This document shows, piece after piece, positions 1 through 6,223 of a stretch of 10,337 nt of DNA. The notes under the pieces are model-generated. The model searched no databases. It was not told the origin of the DNA and worked only from the letters and a program-made list of their open reading frames with translations. Source of the DNA: Kosmotogaceae bacterium UBA1373 (GTDB lineage: Bacteria > Thermotogota > Thermotogae > Petrotogales > Kosmotogaceae); contig DBRH01000029.1 of the NCBI GenBank assembly GCA_002305955.1, positions 22,743-33,079 of the forward strand, written 5' to 3'. The position numbers were made by a program, and so were the translations under genes. Numbering within the stretch: position 1 is the first letter of the stretch; each line of letters opens with the position of its first letter.

Positions 1-45
1 AACCTACTCAACCATTATTAGAAAGCAAATTTACCGCCGGAAGTT

Positions 46-65
46 ACTGGCATTGCGAATGCAAT
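46..65. repeat. Short intergenic repeat-like hairpin
   Basis: ATTGC (52-56) and GCAAT (61-65) form a 5-bp stem with a GAAT loop, followed by a pyrimidine-rich stretch. The reverse complement of 46-59 matches 10212-10225 exactly over 14 nt (TTCGCAATGCCAGT). This resembles the ATTGCGAA-type intergenic repeats common in many bacteria. It could instead be a weak terminator of a gene lying before the window. A 14-nt match in 10 kb can occur by chance. Confidence 0.3.
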
Positions 66-150
66 CTTTCTCTTTCATGGGTCTTTTTCAAACTATACAC
101 AGATAAATTAGAAATATTTGGCTCTTAAAAAATAAATATGAATATGAGCA

Positions 151-179
151 TTGACAAATTGAATTTTATAAAGTATATT
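151..179 (+). promoter_or_regulatory. Sigma-70-type promoter, near consensus
   Basis: A perfect -35 hexamer TTGACA (151-156) is followed by a 17-nt spacer and a -10 hexamer TATATT (174-179). The predicted transcription start is near 186. That gives a leader of about 38 nt before the small ORF at 224, with its ribosome binding site at 208-214. The surrounding DNA is very AT-rich. This is the best promoter in the window. Confidence 0.75.
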
Positions 180-223
180 ATCAATGATTAGAATAACAAA
201 CACCGAAAAAGGAGATGATTATT

Positions 224-319
224 ATGAAAAAGAAGAGTTATTCCCGTAATTACGAGAGTTTAGATAAAATCACTTTCGAGATTCATTCGAAGATGTACAG
301 AATTACTATGGGTATATGA
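224..319 (+). CDS. Unrecognised 31-aa small protein or leader peptide
   Basis: This 31-codon ORF begins MKKKSYSRNYESL and ends RITMGI before TGA. It has an excellent ribosome binding site: AAAAAGGAG ends at 214, 9 nt before the ATG. It is the first ORF downstream of the strong promoter at 151-179. The product is basic and hydrophilic, with no signal peptide, membrane segment or cysteine. I do not recognise it. It ends 9 nt before the lipoprotein gene at 329. The GAGG serving that gene overlaps the end of this ORF (stop codon 317-319), so the two are probably co-transcribed and translationally coupled. It could be a genuine small protein, a coupling leader, or the remnant of a shortened gene. 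The translation signals support expression, while the function is unknown. Confidence 0.55.
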   Translation: MKKKSYSRNYESLDKITFEIHSKMYRITMGI

Positions 320-328
320 GGTAGATCG

Positions 329-1174
329 ATGAAGAAGACACTGGTTTTAATTCCACTGGTTTTTGTGCTGTTATTTCTTTCGACGGGCTGCTCGCTGATC
401 TTCACGACGAGAATCAACAGTCAGTACGAGAAGGAAATCGATATTCTTGAAACGAAGGCCCTCAAAGTCACCGGTACAAACGGTTCGCTCACCGTTCTGG
501 TCTGGGAGAAGGACTACGTAAGAGTGACGGGAACGAAGTTCGTGTCAGGATTGAACAGTTCGCAGGTAAAGGCCTTCAACAACTCTCTTGACGTTGTCTG
601 GAGCAATCTGGGAGAGACCCTCGAGATAGGGCTCAGTAGAACCGATCGACCCGGCGGAATAAATTACGGAGTTTCAATGACCGTTTATGTTCCGAGGGAA
701 CTGTATGAATCTCACTTTTATAAGACATCTAACGGTTCGGTGAGTATTTCGGGGATATCCGGGGAGTGCGTCATAGAGTCTAGCAACGGCAACATAAGCA
801 TTACCGGCTTCGAGGGCAGCATCTATTCGGTGACTTCGAACGGCGGTTATAAGATCAACCTTTGCAAGCTTTACGGAGACAATTATTTTAAGACGAGCAA
901 CGGATCGGTAGTCGCCAAGTTGCTCACGTCTCCGACCGGAAGACTGGAGATCTACACAAGCAACGGAAAGATAGATTTCAAGCTTCCCTGGACCGCAGGA
1001 GCCTTTTTGACTGCTGCTACATCCAACGGAAATGTTGATGTTCAGGGCTTCAGATCGATCTCTTTCGAAAAGATCGACAAGAACGATCTGAGAGCCGAAA
1101 TAAACAACTGGAGGGATCTTGATCTTTCTCTCAGAACATCCAACGGAGATATCACCCTAAACGGAATGCAATAA
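329..1174 (+). CDS. DUF4097-type repeat lipoprotein (putative adhesin-like)
   Basis: The 281-aa product starts with a basic N-terminus and a hydrophobic core ending in LSTGC. Cys21 is therefore the likely lipidated residue of an exported lipoprotein. The mature protein is built from beta-strand repeats marked by an S-N-G turn: residues 134-136, 152-154, 170-172, 190-192, 211-213, 232-234 and 271-273, with a T-N-G version at 50-52. This TSNG-rich pattern is typical of the DUF4097/DUF2807 (head-GIN, 'putative adhesin') families, which are predicted beta-helix or stacked-sheet folds. The family name is descriptive only; adhesion is not demonstrated. In other bacteria DUF4097 proteins often lie beside PadR/HAAS or cell-envelope stress genes, and such a pair lies 3.5 kb away here. 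The GAGG at 318-321 is 7 nt before the ATG. The gene is the second in the unit led by the ORF at 224, and ends at a terminator. Confidence 0.85.
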   Translation: MKKTLVLIPLVFVLLFLSTGCSLIFTTRINSQYEKEIDILETKALKVTGTNGSLTVLVWEKDYVRVTGTKFVSGLNSSQVKAFNNSLDVVWSNLGETLEIGLSRTDRPGGINYGVSMTVYVPRELYESHFYKTSNGSVSISGISGECVIESSNGNISITGFEGSIYSVTSNGGYKINLCKLYGDNYFKTSNGSVVAKLLTSPTGRLEIYTSNGKIDFKLPWTAGAFLTAATSNGNVDVQGFRSISFEKIDKNDLRAEINNWRDLDLSLRTSNGDITLNGMQ

Positions 1175-1221
1175 CTTTCTTGAACACCCCGGACACTTCA
1201 AAGTAAGACCTTTCTTCTACG

Positions 1222-1247
1222 GGCCCCGTGAGGGGCCTTCTCGTTTT
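1222..1247 (+). terminator. Intrinsic terminator after the DUF4097 lipoprotein gene
   Basis: GGCCCC (1222-1227) pairs with GGGGCC (1232-1237) around a GTGA loop and is followed by TTCTCGTTTT. The 6-bp all-GC stem and T-rich tail lie 48 nt after the stop codon. A second odd palindrome, TTCTCT-C-AGAGAA (1246-1258), directly follows. Confidence 0.75.
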
Positions 1248-1315
1248 CTCTCAGAGAACCTATTACCAGTTTGGATCGTCTATTCTCTGAAGCAAAAAGC
1301 CGGGGGGTGTTTCTC

Positions 1316-1939
1316 TTGAGAAAAGTTATGTTGACCGTGGCAATTCTGGTCTTATTCGTTTCGTTTACGGTGGCACTTGTTGGCGGCTCGCAGGTGCCGG
1401 AGTTTTTCTCGGACTGGCGTTTCCTGCGCGCTCATGTCTTTTCCGACTATGTGGTGTACGAACTCATGCAAACTGATATGTCAGGCTTTGAGGTGAAAGT
1501 CGTCCAGGCCGGTCCCACCGGTGGGCTCAAAATCGGGTTCTTTTCCAAATCGGTCTTGGTCGCAGAGAGCGGCCCGAACTTCTTCATGGGTCTGTGGAAC
1601 GATGTCTTGATGGTAGACACGGGAACGGCCCCCGAACCCAGACTCCTCTCTCTGTACCATATACCGGAAAAGCGGCTCGTTCACCGCGACTCGTATTTCT
1701 CACCGGTAGAAATCGATGGAGAACGGCTGCTTTATTACAGGGATATCGGATTGAGGTTTTACGATCCCGTCAATGAGAAAAGACTCCCCGAGGAGCTGGC
1801 GTTTCTCGAAGAGAGCCTAGTGTCCATGCTCAAAGACCAGCCTTATCTGGGTGTGGCCATCTCCGAGAAGGTATATCTGGATCTCCTGACGTTCGAACTG
1901 GTGAACACGGGCGAATACGTTATTCGTTACGTCCAGTGA
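1316..1939 (+). CDS. Putative exported protein of unknown function
   Basis: I do not recognise this 207-aa protein. I start it at TTG 1316 because a G-rich Shine-Dalgarno (GGGGGGTG, 1302-1309) sits 6 nt upstream, and because the product then begins with a clean signal sequence: MRK followed by about 18 hydrophobic residues up to VALVGGSQ. The frame is open back to another TTG at 1271, but that start has no binding site and would bury the signal peptide. After the signal the sequence alternates short hydrophobic strands and turns (for example VYELMQTDMSGFEVKVVQAG), suggesting a beta-rich, possibly propeller-like secreted domain. It has no membrane segment beyond the N-terminus and no cysteine. 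It is cut off from the lipoprotein gene by a terminator, and its 3' end overlaps the convergent gene by 20 bp (1920-1939). Confidence is high that it is coding and low for its function. Confidence 0.7.
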   Translation: MRKVMLTVAILVLFVSFTVALVGGSQVPEFFSDWRFLRAHVFSDYVVYELMQTDMSGFEVKVVQAGPTGGLKIGFFSKSVLVAESGPNFFMGLWNDVLMVDTGTAPEPRLLSLYHIPEKRLVHRDSYFSPVEIDGERLLYYRDIGLRFYDPVNEKRLPEELAFLEESLVSMLKDQPYLGVAISEKVYLDLLTFELVNTGEYVIRYVQ

Positions 1940-2600
1940 CCCGGGTCTCTCCGATTATCCTGGATGCGGTAAGCCAGGCGTTTCTCTCCTCGCCTATGGG
2001 CGAGGTGTTCCTGTAGTCGTTTTTACCGATGTACCTTTCGAGCATTTCGATCACGGATTCGATCTTGCTTTTCTGAAGAGTCACGAACCATTCGACCGTA
2101 GCCGCTCTCATGGAAGCGGCAACCTCTCTCGCGTGGTCTATGCACAGAATGGAGGAGGACTCTTCATACAGCTTTCTGATTTTCTCCGAATCGAAGAACT
2201 TCGCTATGGCTATCACGTACCTCTTTTCGCTCTCCCTGGACACTTCGCAGAGATGGCAGCCACCGGTGTTTCTGGATGATGAAACTCTTTTGAAGAGCTT
2301 TCTTTCGCCCGGACCAATCAGGTTGAGCTGTCCGAAAAGCAGCTCTTTGAAGACAACCGAGACCGGAAGACTGCCGATATCGGATTTCTCTCTGGCCATT
2401 TCCACGATCCGTCTGGAGTGCTCTCGACACAGCCCTCCCGATTTCAACCTGAACCTCGCATCTTCGTTGTGAAGCAGATTGTAGAAGGCGCCGTAAATCC
2501 AGCCGTCCACGGCTTTGGAACGGGCCGAGCAGACGGGGCAGATGTCGGCTCTGGCAAGAAGTTCGACGACTTCGCTTTCAACTACGGTCTCTACTCTCAA
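1920..2600 (-). CDS. DUF6062-like protein with two CxxC/CxxH metal-site-like motifs
   Basis: The 226-aa product carries two copies of a spaced motif: C21-P-V-C24 with C58-R-E-H61, and C115-H-L-C118 with C153-I-D-H156. Each set looks like a CxxC + CxxH zinc half-site, as in DUF6062 family proteins, whose function is not established. There is no signal peptide, so it is probably cytoplasmic. I chose TTG 2600 because AAGGGA (2607-2612) precedes it, because it lies 19 nt beyond the stop of the upstream gene, and because about 20 residues before the first CPxC fits the family. An in-frame GTG at 2657 would overlap the upstream gene by 38 bp and has no binding site. It is probably co-transcribed with the propeller lipoprotein. 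Its 3' end overlaps the convergent gene ending at 1939. Family assignment is from memory of the Cys pattern. Confidence 0.7.
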   Translation of the reverse strand: MRVETVVESEVVELLARADICPVCSARSKAVDGWIYGAFYNLLHNEDARFRLKSGGLCREHSRRIVEMAREKSDIGSLPVSVVFKELLFGQLNLIGPGERKLFKRVSSSRNTGGCHLCEVSRESEKRYVIAIAKFFDSEKIRKLYEESSSILCIDHAREVAASMRAATVEWFVTLQKSKIESVIEMLERYIGKNDYRNTSPIGEERNAWLTASRIIGETRVTGRNE

Positions 2601-2619
2601 CTCCGGTCCCTTCGGCCGC

Positions 2620-4188
2620 TCATTTGCCCAGACGCAGAAGCCAGGCGTCTGTCCCACCGTGGAGGCCGCTGAGAACGTCTCTGTCGTTGGAGGAGGTCGT
2701 ACCGATCACTATCAACTCTCTCTTTTCCGTCTCTCCGATTCTCCTGCCGCCGTCGTTCTGAGTACCTCCGAAAGTGGCTTCCCATTCCAGGTAGCCGTCA
2801 GTTCCGAGCTTAATCACCCAGATGTCGCTCATACCTTTGTTAGCCCTCACGTCACGGTTGGTAGATTTTGTATAGCCGCACACGGCGTAGCCTCCGTCGG
2901 CAGTCTCTATGATATCGAAGGCCTCTTCATCGTCCGTGCCGCCGTACGTTTTGCTCCACAATAGTTCTCCATCGTCTTTGAATTTCAAGACCCAGATGTC
3001 CTTTCCACCCTTATGGTCATTTACATCCCTTCCGGTGGAGGCCGTGTAACCGGCTACGATCAAACCGTCGCTAACCTCTTTAACCACATGGGCTCTCTCG
3101 TCTGCCGTACCACCGAGGAGGTCCTGCCAGAGAATGTTGAGTTCCTCATCGACCTTGAGAATCCAGAGATCCTCGCCCTGAGACCGGTCGATGTTCTTCA
3201 GATCACCGTCGCTGGACCTGGAATAGCCGCAGAGAAGGTAACCGCCGTCGCGTGTCTGGACACCGTAGAAGAGCTCATCTATACCACTGCCGCCGAAGGA
3301 TTTCCTCAACTTCGATACGAGGGTTCCGTAAGAGCTCATTATCGATACCCAGCCGTCTATGTCGCCGTGGTGGCCGGTACCCTCGAAGTTAGAATCGTTC
3401 GAGCCGGTCGATCCGGTAAGGATCAAACGTTCACCGACAGTTATGTTTACCGAATGGGCGTAATCGTCGCCGCTTCCACCTATGTACGTCTGCCAGCCGA
3501 GTGTGCCGTCGTTCAGCAGCATGATCGCATAGGCGTCTATTCCACCGTGATATGGATAGCCGCTACCTGTGAAAGGTATATCTTGCGAATCTGTCCAGCC
3601 AACCGAAACGGTACCACCGGTTATCCGGGTCGTGTCTGAGAGAAACTCATCGCCCGAACCGCCGTGAGCCTTTCGGGGCGAGACCAGAAAGCTGTTTGAA
3701 ATATATTCCAGTGGAGGAACCCAGAAGTCGAATCCGCCGTTGCTGGCGACTATAAGGTTACTGTCGGTCGAGTTGGATGTAACGCCGGCCACCAGGCTCG
3801 AAGTGCTCTCCACTATCAGGCCGGAACCGGCTTCGTCGCCCTTCCCGCCCAGAGTGATTTCATTCACTAGCTTCGGAATGTAGATAGCTTTTATAGCCGT
3901 GTTCTCTTCGATTATTATCTCAACGTTGGCCTCTTCCTTGAGGTCGTTGTTCACGAGCCATCCGGCAAAGTCGTATCCGGGGACGAGAGGAGCCTTGATA
4001 AGGATCTTCTCGCCTCTCTTCGCGGTCGTCCCATAGGGAAGCTCTCTCTCCCTCTTTCCAACGGTCACACTCTCAAGCAGAGGTGTGCTGGTGATAGTCA
4101 CCTGATATTTCCTCAAGATATTGATACAGCCCGAAAGCGCTATCAGTAAAAGAACAACAATTATCGCCAGAAAAATCCTTCTGGACAT
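2620..4188 (-). CDS. Lipoprotein with seven propeller-like repeats and an N-terminal InlB-B-type module
   Basis: The 522-aa protein begins with a lipoprotein signal ending LSGC (Cys21). Residues about 28-105 resemble the divergent InlB B-repeat / Listeria-Bacteroides repeat, with G-Y-x-F-x-G-W at 71-77. Seven repeats follow, each opening with GG-[KST]-x-D/N-[DE]: GG at 114, 176, 237, 299, 359, 416 and 474, spaced 57-62 residues. The best-preserved ones read GGTxDExA, then DGGYxxxGYT, then a DxWVxKL strand and a W-x-x-x-x-GG closing strand. Seven such four-strand units suggest a seven-bladed beta-propeller exposed on the cell surface or in the periplasm/toga space. Repeats 4-7 (residues 299 onward) are cleaner than 1-3. 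The ATG has a strong site, GGGGGTGATT, directly upstream. It is the first gene of a probable two-gene unit with the DUF6062-like gene. Ligand and role are unknown; binding or scaffolding is an inference. Confidence 0.85.
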   Translation of the reverse strand: MSRRIFLAIIVVLLLIALSGCINILRKYQVTITSTPLLESVTVGKRERELPYGTTAKRGEKILIKAPLVPGYDFAGWLVNNDLKEEANVEIIIEENTAIKAIYIPKLVNEITLGGKGDEAGSGLIVESTSSLVAGVTSNSTDSNLIVASNGGFDFWVPPLEYISNSFLVSPRKAHGGSGDEFLSDTTRITGGTVSVGWTDSQDIPFTGSGYPYHGGIDAYAIMLLNDGTLGWQTYIGGSGDDYAHSVNITVGERLILTGSTGSNDSNFEGTGHHGDIDGWVSIMSSYGTLVSKLRKSFGGSGIDELFYGVQTRDGGYLLCGYSRSSDGDLKNIDRSQGEDLWILKVDEELNILWQDLLGGTADERAHVVKEVSDGLIVAGYTASTGRDVNDHKGGKDIWVLKFKDDGELLWSKTYGGTDDEEAFDIIETADGGYAVCGYTKSTNRDVRANKGMSDIWVIKLGTDGYLEWEATFGGTQNDGGRRIGETEKRELIVIGTTSSNDRDVLSGLHGGTDAWLLRLGK

Positions 4189-4218
4189 CCAATCACCCCC
4201 AAGTTATTGTCTCCCATT

Positions 4219-4235
4219 CGTTATATTTTATAACG
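4219..4235. promoter_or_regulatory. Perfect palindrome in the divergent intergenic region
   Basis: CGTTATA (4219-4225), TTT, TATAACG (4229-4235) is a perfect 7-3-7 inverted repeat. It lies 31 bp upstream of the propeller lipoprotein start and about 110 bp upstream of the small cysteine protein on the other strand. On the minus strand it includes TATAAA/TATAAC, which could be the -10 of the lipoprotein promoter; no good -35 is visible. It could therefore be an operator overlapping that promoter. An AT-rich sequence of this size may also be palindromic by chance. Confidence 0.4.
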
Positions 4236-4346
4236 AGAGAAGGCCATTGTATAAGGAAATCGACAGGCCCGAAGGTAAAGATACTTGTTTTTCCCGCCCC
4301 ATGTGATAACATTAGTAATGAAATATCCAGTGGAGGTGTCCCGCTA

Positions 4347-4550
4347 GTGGAAAGCGACAGTTGCAGTAATTATCATGAGTGTCCCATAGTGAAGGCTTAC
4401 GAACAGGGAAAGATAGACAGCGAATGGATCAATATGTATTGCCACGATAGATGGAAAGATTGCGAAAGATTTCAGCTCGAAGACCTCAGCGATTCCTCTT
4501 ACGAATTCGTTCTTCCCGACGGAAGCGTCGAAGAGAGATTGAGACGGTGA
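4347..4550 (+). CDS. Small four-cysteine protein (putative metal-binding)
   Basis: The 67-aa soluble protein has four cysteines in the order C6-x5-C12-P, C32, C39. The pattern reads C-S-N-Y-H-E-C-P-I-V, then W-I-N-M-Y-C, then D-C-E-R-F-Q-L, and ends near V-L-P-D-G-S. Similar C/CP/YC/C-x-R arrangements with a terminal PDG occur in short uncharacterised bacterial proteins and as tails of larger ones. The four cysteines would suit a zinc or iron-sulfur site, though no ligand is proven. The start is GTG 4347, backed by GGAGGTG (4332-4338) with 8-nt spacing. It is monocistronic, with a hairpin after the stop. A weak promoter could be TTGTTT near 4283 with TAACAT near 4305. No enzyme function is claimed. 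Confidence 0.75.
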   Translation: MESDSCSNYHECPIVKAYEQGKIDSEWINMYCHDRWKDCERFQLEDLSDSSYEFVLPDGSVEERLRR

Positions 4551-4582
4551 TCCCCGTCAAACCAGTTATTGCTTAATAGCGT

Positions 4583-4626
4583 CTCTTGCTCCTAATTTCC
4601 TCTCGAGAGAGAATCAGGAGCAAGAG
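4583..4626. terminator. Long hairpin between convergent genes, probable bidirectional terminator
   Basis: CTCTTGCTCCT (4583-4593) pairs perfectly with AGGAGCAAGAG (4616-4626), an 11-bp stem. The loop contains a smaller self-complementary CTCTCGAGAG. It lies between the stop at 4550 (plus) and the stop at 4666 (minus), so it can serve both. Neither side has a real T run, which weakens the intrinsic-terminator reading. Confidence 0.55.
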
Positions 4627-4665
4627 TTCGAAAACATCAAATTAAGGTTATAGACAATAGGGTTC

Positions 4666-5604
4666 TTACATGTTGGTGGATGTCACTATTCTGCTCGCCC
4701 AGAACCTTATGGTCTCGATGACAAGCTCTATTATGGTCACTAAAGCTATGAAAACGAGTATTCCGATCAGGAGCGGGTGGCCGGTGCTTTCCGGAGATAT
4801 GCTGAGGAAATCGGCTATTCTTCCGGAGTAATCGGGTGAGACTACGAGTAGAAGAAAAATCAGCCCGGCGATGTCGGAGGCTATCTTCACTATTCTGGAG
4901 TAGTTGAACACGTTTATCAGGTTGAAGATCGACGAGATAACCAGTATTCCAAAGCCGAGGAAGAGGCCGTATTTCATAGTGTCAAGCGCAGCTATGGCCA
5001 GCGTGTTCATCTGACCGTCGACGAAATAAACCGGTCCGTAAGTGAAGCCCAGGTATGTGATCACCGCTCCTATTATCGATGCCACAAGGCTGGCTATTCT
5101 CTGGGCTTGAGTGGGAATTTTCTCGCTCTTCAGAAACCATGTGAAGTACGGGAGGCTCGATGTAGCGCCCGCTTTAGTGACGAAATAAAGGATAAGACTG
5201 ACCAGACCGAAATCGAAGACAAAGGTTACTGGAAGCTGTGACAGGACGCCCAGCAAATCCGTACTGCTGAATTTGAAGATCGCTCCGTTATCTCCGAAGA
5301 TCAGACTCAGGAGATGGAGCCCGATGTGGATCGCGAAGATTATTCCGCTGTACATGAATAGATAATTTTTAAGATGAGGGGCTATTATAGGGCCATCTTC
5401 GTAGTACCTGGCAGCGACCTGCTCGGGTGAACCGTACTCTTTTATCGCCATTGCGAGGCTGGTATCGTTTATCTCTCCGTGCTCGCGTTCTGCCCGCTCC
5501 AGTATATGGCTCTCTATCTCTCTCAAGATCTCATCGACTTTTTCCGGCTGCCTCCCCGGTAGAAAAGTCCTAACGTTGTCCAGGTACTTTTTCAATCTTT
5601 CCAT
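4666..5604 (-). CDS. HAAS-domain membrane protein (DUF1700/DUF1129-like), partner of PadR
   Basis: The 312-aa protein has an N-terminal helical HAAS-type signalling domain (residues about 1-73). Its hallmark is ...EILREIESHILER... followed by an A-x-K-E-Y-G-S-P-E-x-V-A helix. Roughly six hydrophobic segments follow (about 81-103, 123-145, 169-189, 210-232, 239-256, 276-298). HAAS membrane proteins are typically encoded next to PadR regulators, as here. They are thought to act in envelope sensing, but the biochemical role is unknown. I prefer ATG 5604: GGAGG at 5612-5616 gives 7-nt spacing. The ATG at 5610 overlaps the PadR stop (ATGA) but lies only 1 nt from the GGAGG. The two genes are translationally coupled. 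An interaction with the DUF4097 lipoprotein at 329 is possible from the general association of these families but is not shown. Confidence 0.8.
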   Translation of the reverse strand: MERLKKYLDNVRTFLPGRQPEKVDEILREIESHILERAEREHGEINDTSLAMAIKEYGSPEQVAARYYEDGPIIAPHLKNYLFMYSGIIFAIHIGLHLLSLIFGDNGAIFKFSSTDLLGVLSQLPVTFVFDFGLVSLILYFVTKAGATSSLPYFTWFLKSEKIPTQAQRIASLVASIIGAVITYLGFTYGPVYFVDGQMNTLAIAALDTMKYGLFLGFGILVISSIFNLINVFNYSRIVKIASDIAGLIFLLLVVSPDYSGRIADFLSISPESTGHPLLIGILVFIALVTIIELVIETIRFWASRIVTSTNM

Positions 5605-5606
5605 TT

Positions 5607-5930
5607 TCATTCCTCCCCAACGAAGCTTTTTATCAGTTTGTCCTGTTCTTGCCAGATTTTCAGTAGTTCCTCTCTAACTTTTCTTCCTTCACTAGAGATT
5701 GAATAGTACTTCCTCGGTTTGTTTTCCTCGACTCTCCACTCGCTCGCCAGTATATCTTTCTCCTCCAGGCGTCTCAATAGGGGGTAAAGAGTGTTCTCGT
5801 CTATGAGGAAATTGCGTTCCTGGAGTGTTCTCACGATTTCGTACCCGTACATTGGCTCATCGAGCATAACCATCATCAACAACTGGATGAATCCCCTGTT
5901 CATTTCCGTGGCAAGCTTTCCTATATCCAT
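5607..5930 (-). CDS. PadR-family transcriptional regulator
   Basis: The 107-aa protein is a short PadR-type winged helix. It shows MLDEPMYGYEI (residues about 22-32) in the first helices, the recognition-region hallmark NTLYPLLRRLEE (46-57), and the beta-wing KPRKYYSIS (71-79). A short C-terminal dimerisation helix follows. Length fits the small PadR subfamily, which often represses its own operon and responds to small molecules or envelope stress. I chose ATG 5930 because GAGGTGAT lies just upstream (about 5935-5942). The in-frame ATG at 5957 would place that ribosome site inside the gene. It overlaps the next gene at ATGA. Likely autoregulated through dyads near 5963-6000. The effector is unknown. 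Confidence 0.9.
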   Translation of the reverse strand: MDIGKLATEMNRGFIQLLMMVMLDEPMYGYEIVRTLQERNFLIDENTLYPLLRRLEEKDILASEWRVEENKPRKYYSISSEGRKVREELLKIWQEQDKLIKSFVGEE

Positions 5931-5962
5931 ATCATCACCTCGGTATTGTGTTGACATGATTA

Positions 5963-6000
5963 TACTGTATATAACACAGTACTATTATCACGAAATAGTA
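5963..6000. promoter_or_regulatory. Candidate PadR operator: two adjacent inverted repeats
   Basis: TACTGT (5963-5968) and ACAGTA (5976-5981) form one dyad with a 7-nt spacer. TACTAT (5980-5985) and ATAGTA (5995-6000) form a second with a 9-nt spacer. They share bases at 5980-5981. Together they cover the predicted transcription start of the padR operon and reach its -10. This fits autorepression by the PadR dimer, but binding is inferred and AT-rich dyads can arise by chance. Confidence 0.45.
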
Positions 6001-6026
6001 TAGTATATGTTAAATGTGTTTTTCAA
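5997..6026 (-). promoter_or_regulatory. Promoter of the padR-HAAS operon
   Basis: On the minus strand, TTGAAA (6026-6021) and TATACT (6002-5997) are separated by 18 nt. Transcription would start near 5990, about 60 nt ahead of the ATG at 5930. A second TATAAT-like box lies closer to the gene (around 5960-5965) but has no -35. Confidence 0.5.
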
Positions 6027-6080
6027 CGAAGATGAAGATTCCAGATCGCGATCTCAATATGATGTTGTCAGAGAAATTGA

Positions 6081-6209
6081 CCGTCATACCGAAAATGCCA
6101 GTATCGTTCGTAATACCGGTTGCCTCAGGTAGTCAGACTGATGTCAAGTAATGGTTGTTAGTAGGTTGTGGGTAAGACCGGAATGCCGGATCGGGGTCTG
6201 GCATGACGG
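6081..6209. repeat. MITE/REP-like intergenic element with inverted ends
   Basis: The ends CCGTCAT (6081-6087) and ATGACGG (6203-6209) are perfect inverted repeats bounding 129 bp. Internally, ATGCCAG (6095-6101) is complementary to CTGGCAT (6198-6204). The right end also folds on itself: ATGCCGGA (6183-6190) with TCTGGCAT (6197-6204) around TCGGGG. The wording (GTCAT-CCGG-ATGCC) resembles the GTCATTCCGG...GATCCGG intergenic repeats widespread in bacteria. It has no coding capacity. It is probably a non-autonomous repeat; whether it is mobile here cannot be seen. Confidence 0.55.
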
Positions 6210-6223
6210 GAGGGAGAAAAACA

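Noticed and set aside
2..106. 35-codon open frame running in from the left edge (ends TAA at 104-106)
   Set aside because: It could be the tail of an upstream gene, but the stretch is short, AT-rich, contains the repeat-like hairpin and shows no recognisable C-terminus. Not enough to call a partial gene.
2515..3639. Two long plus-strand frames (2515-2964 and 3013-3639)
   Set aside because: Both lie opposite the repeat-rich propeller lipoprotein. Their proline/valine-rich translations reflect the reverse complement of its GG and DGGY repeats and show no domain or start signal.
6059..6151. 31-codon ORF starting ATG-ATG inside the MITE-like element
   Set aside because: It has no Shine-Dalgarno, overlaps the inverted-repeat sequence, and is explained by the repeat rather than by coding.
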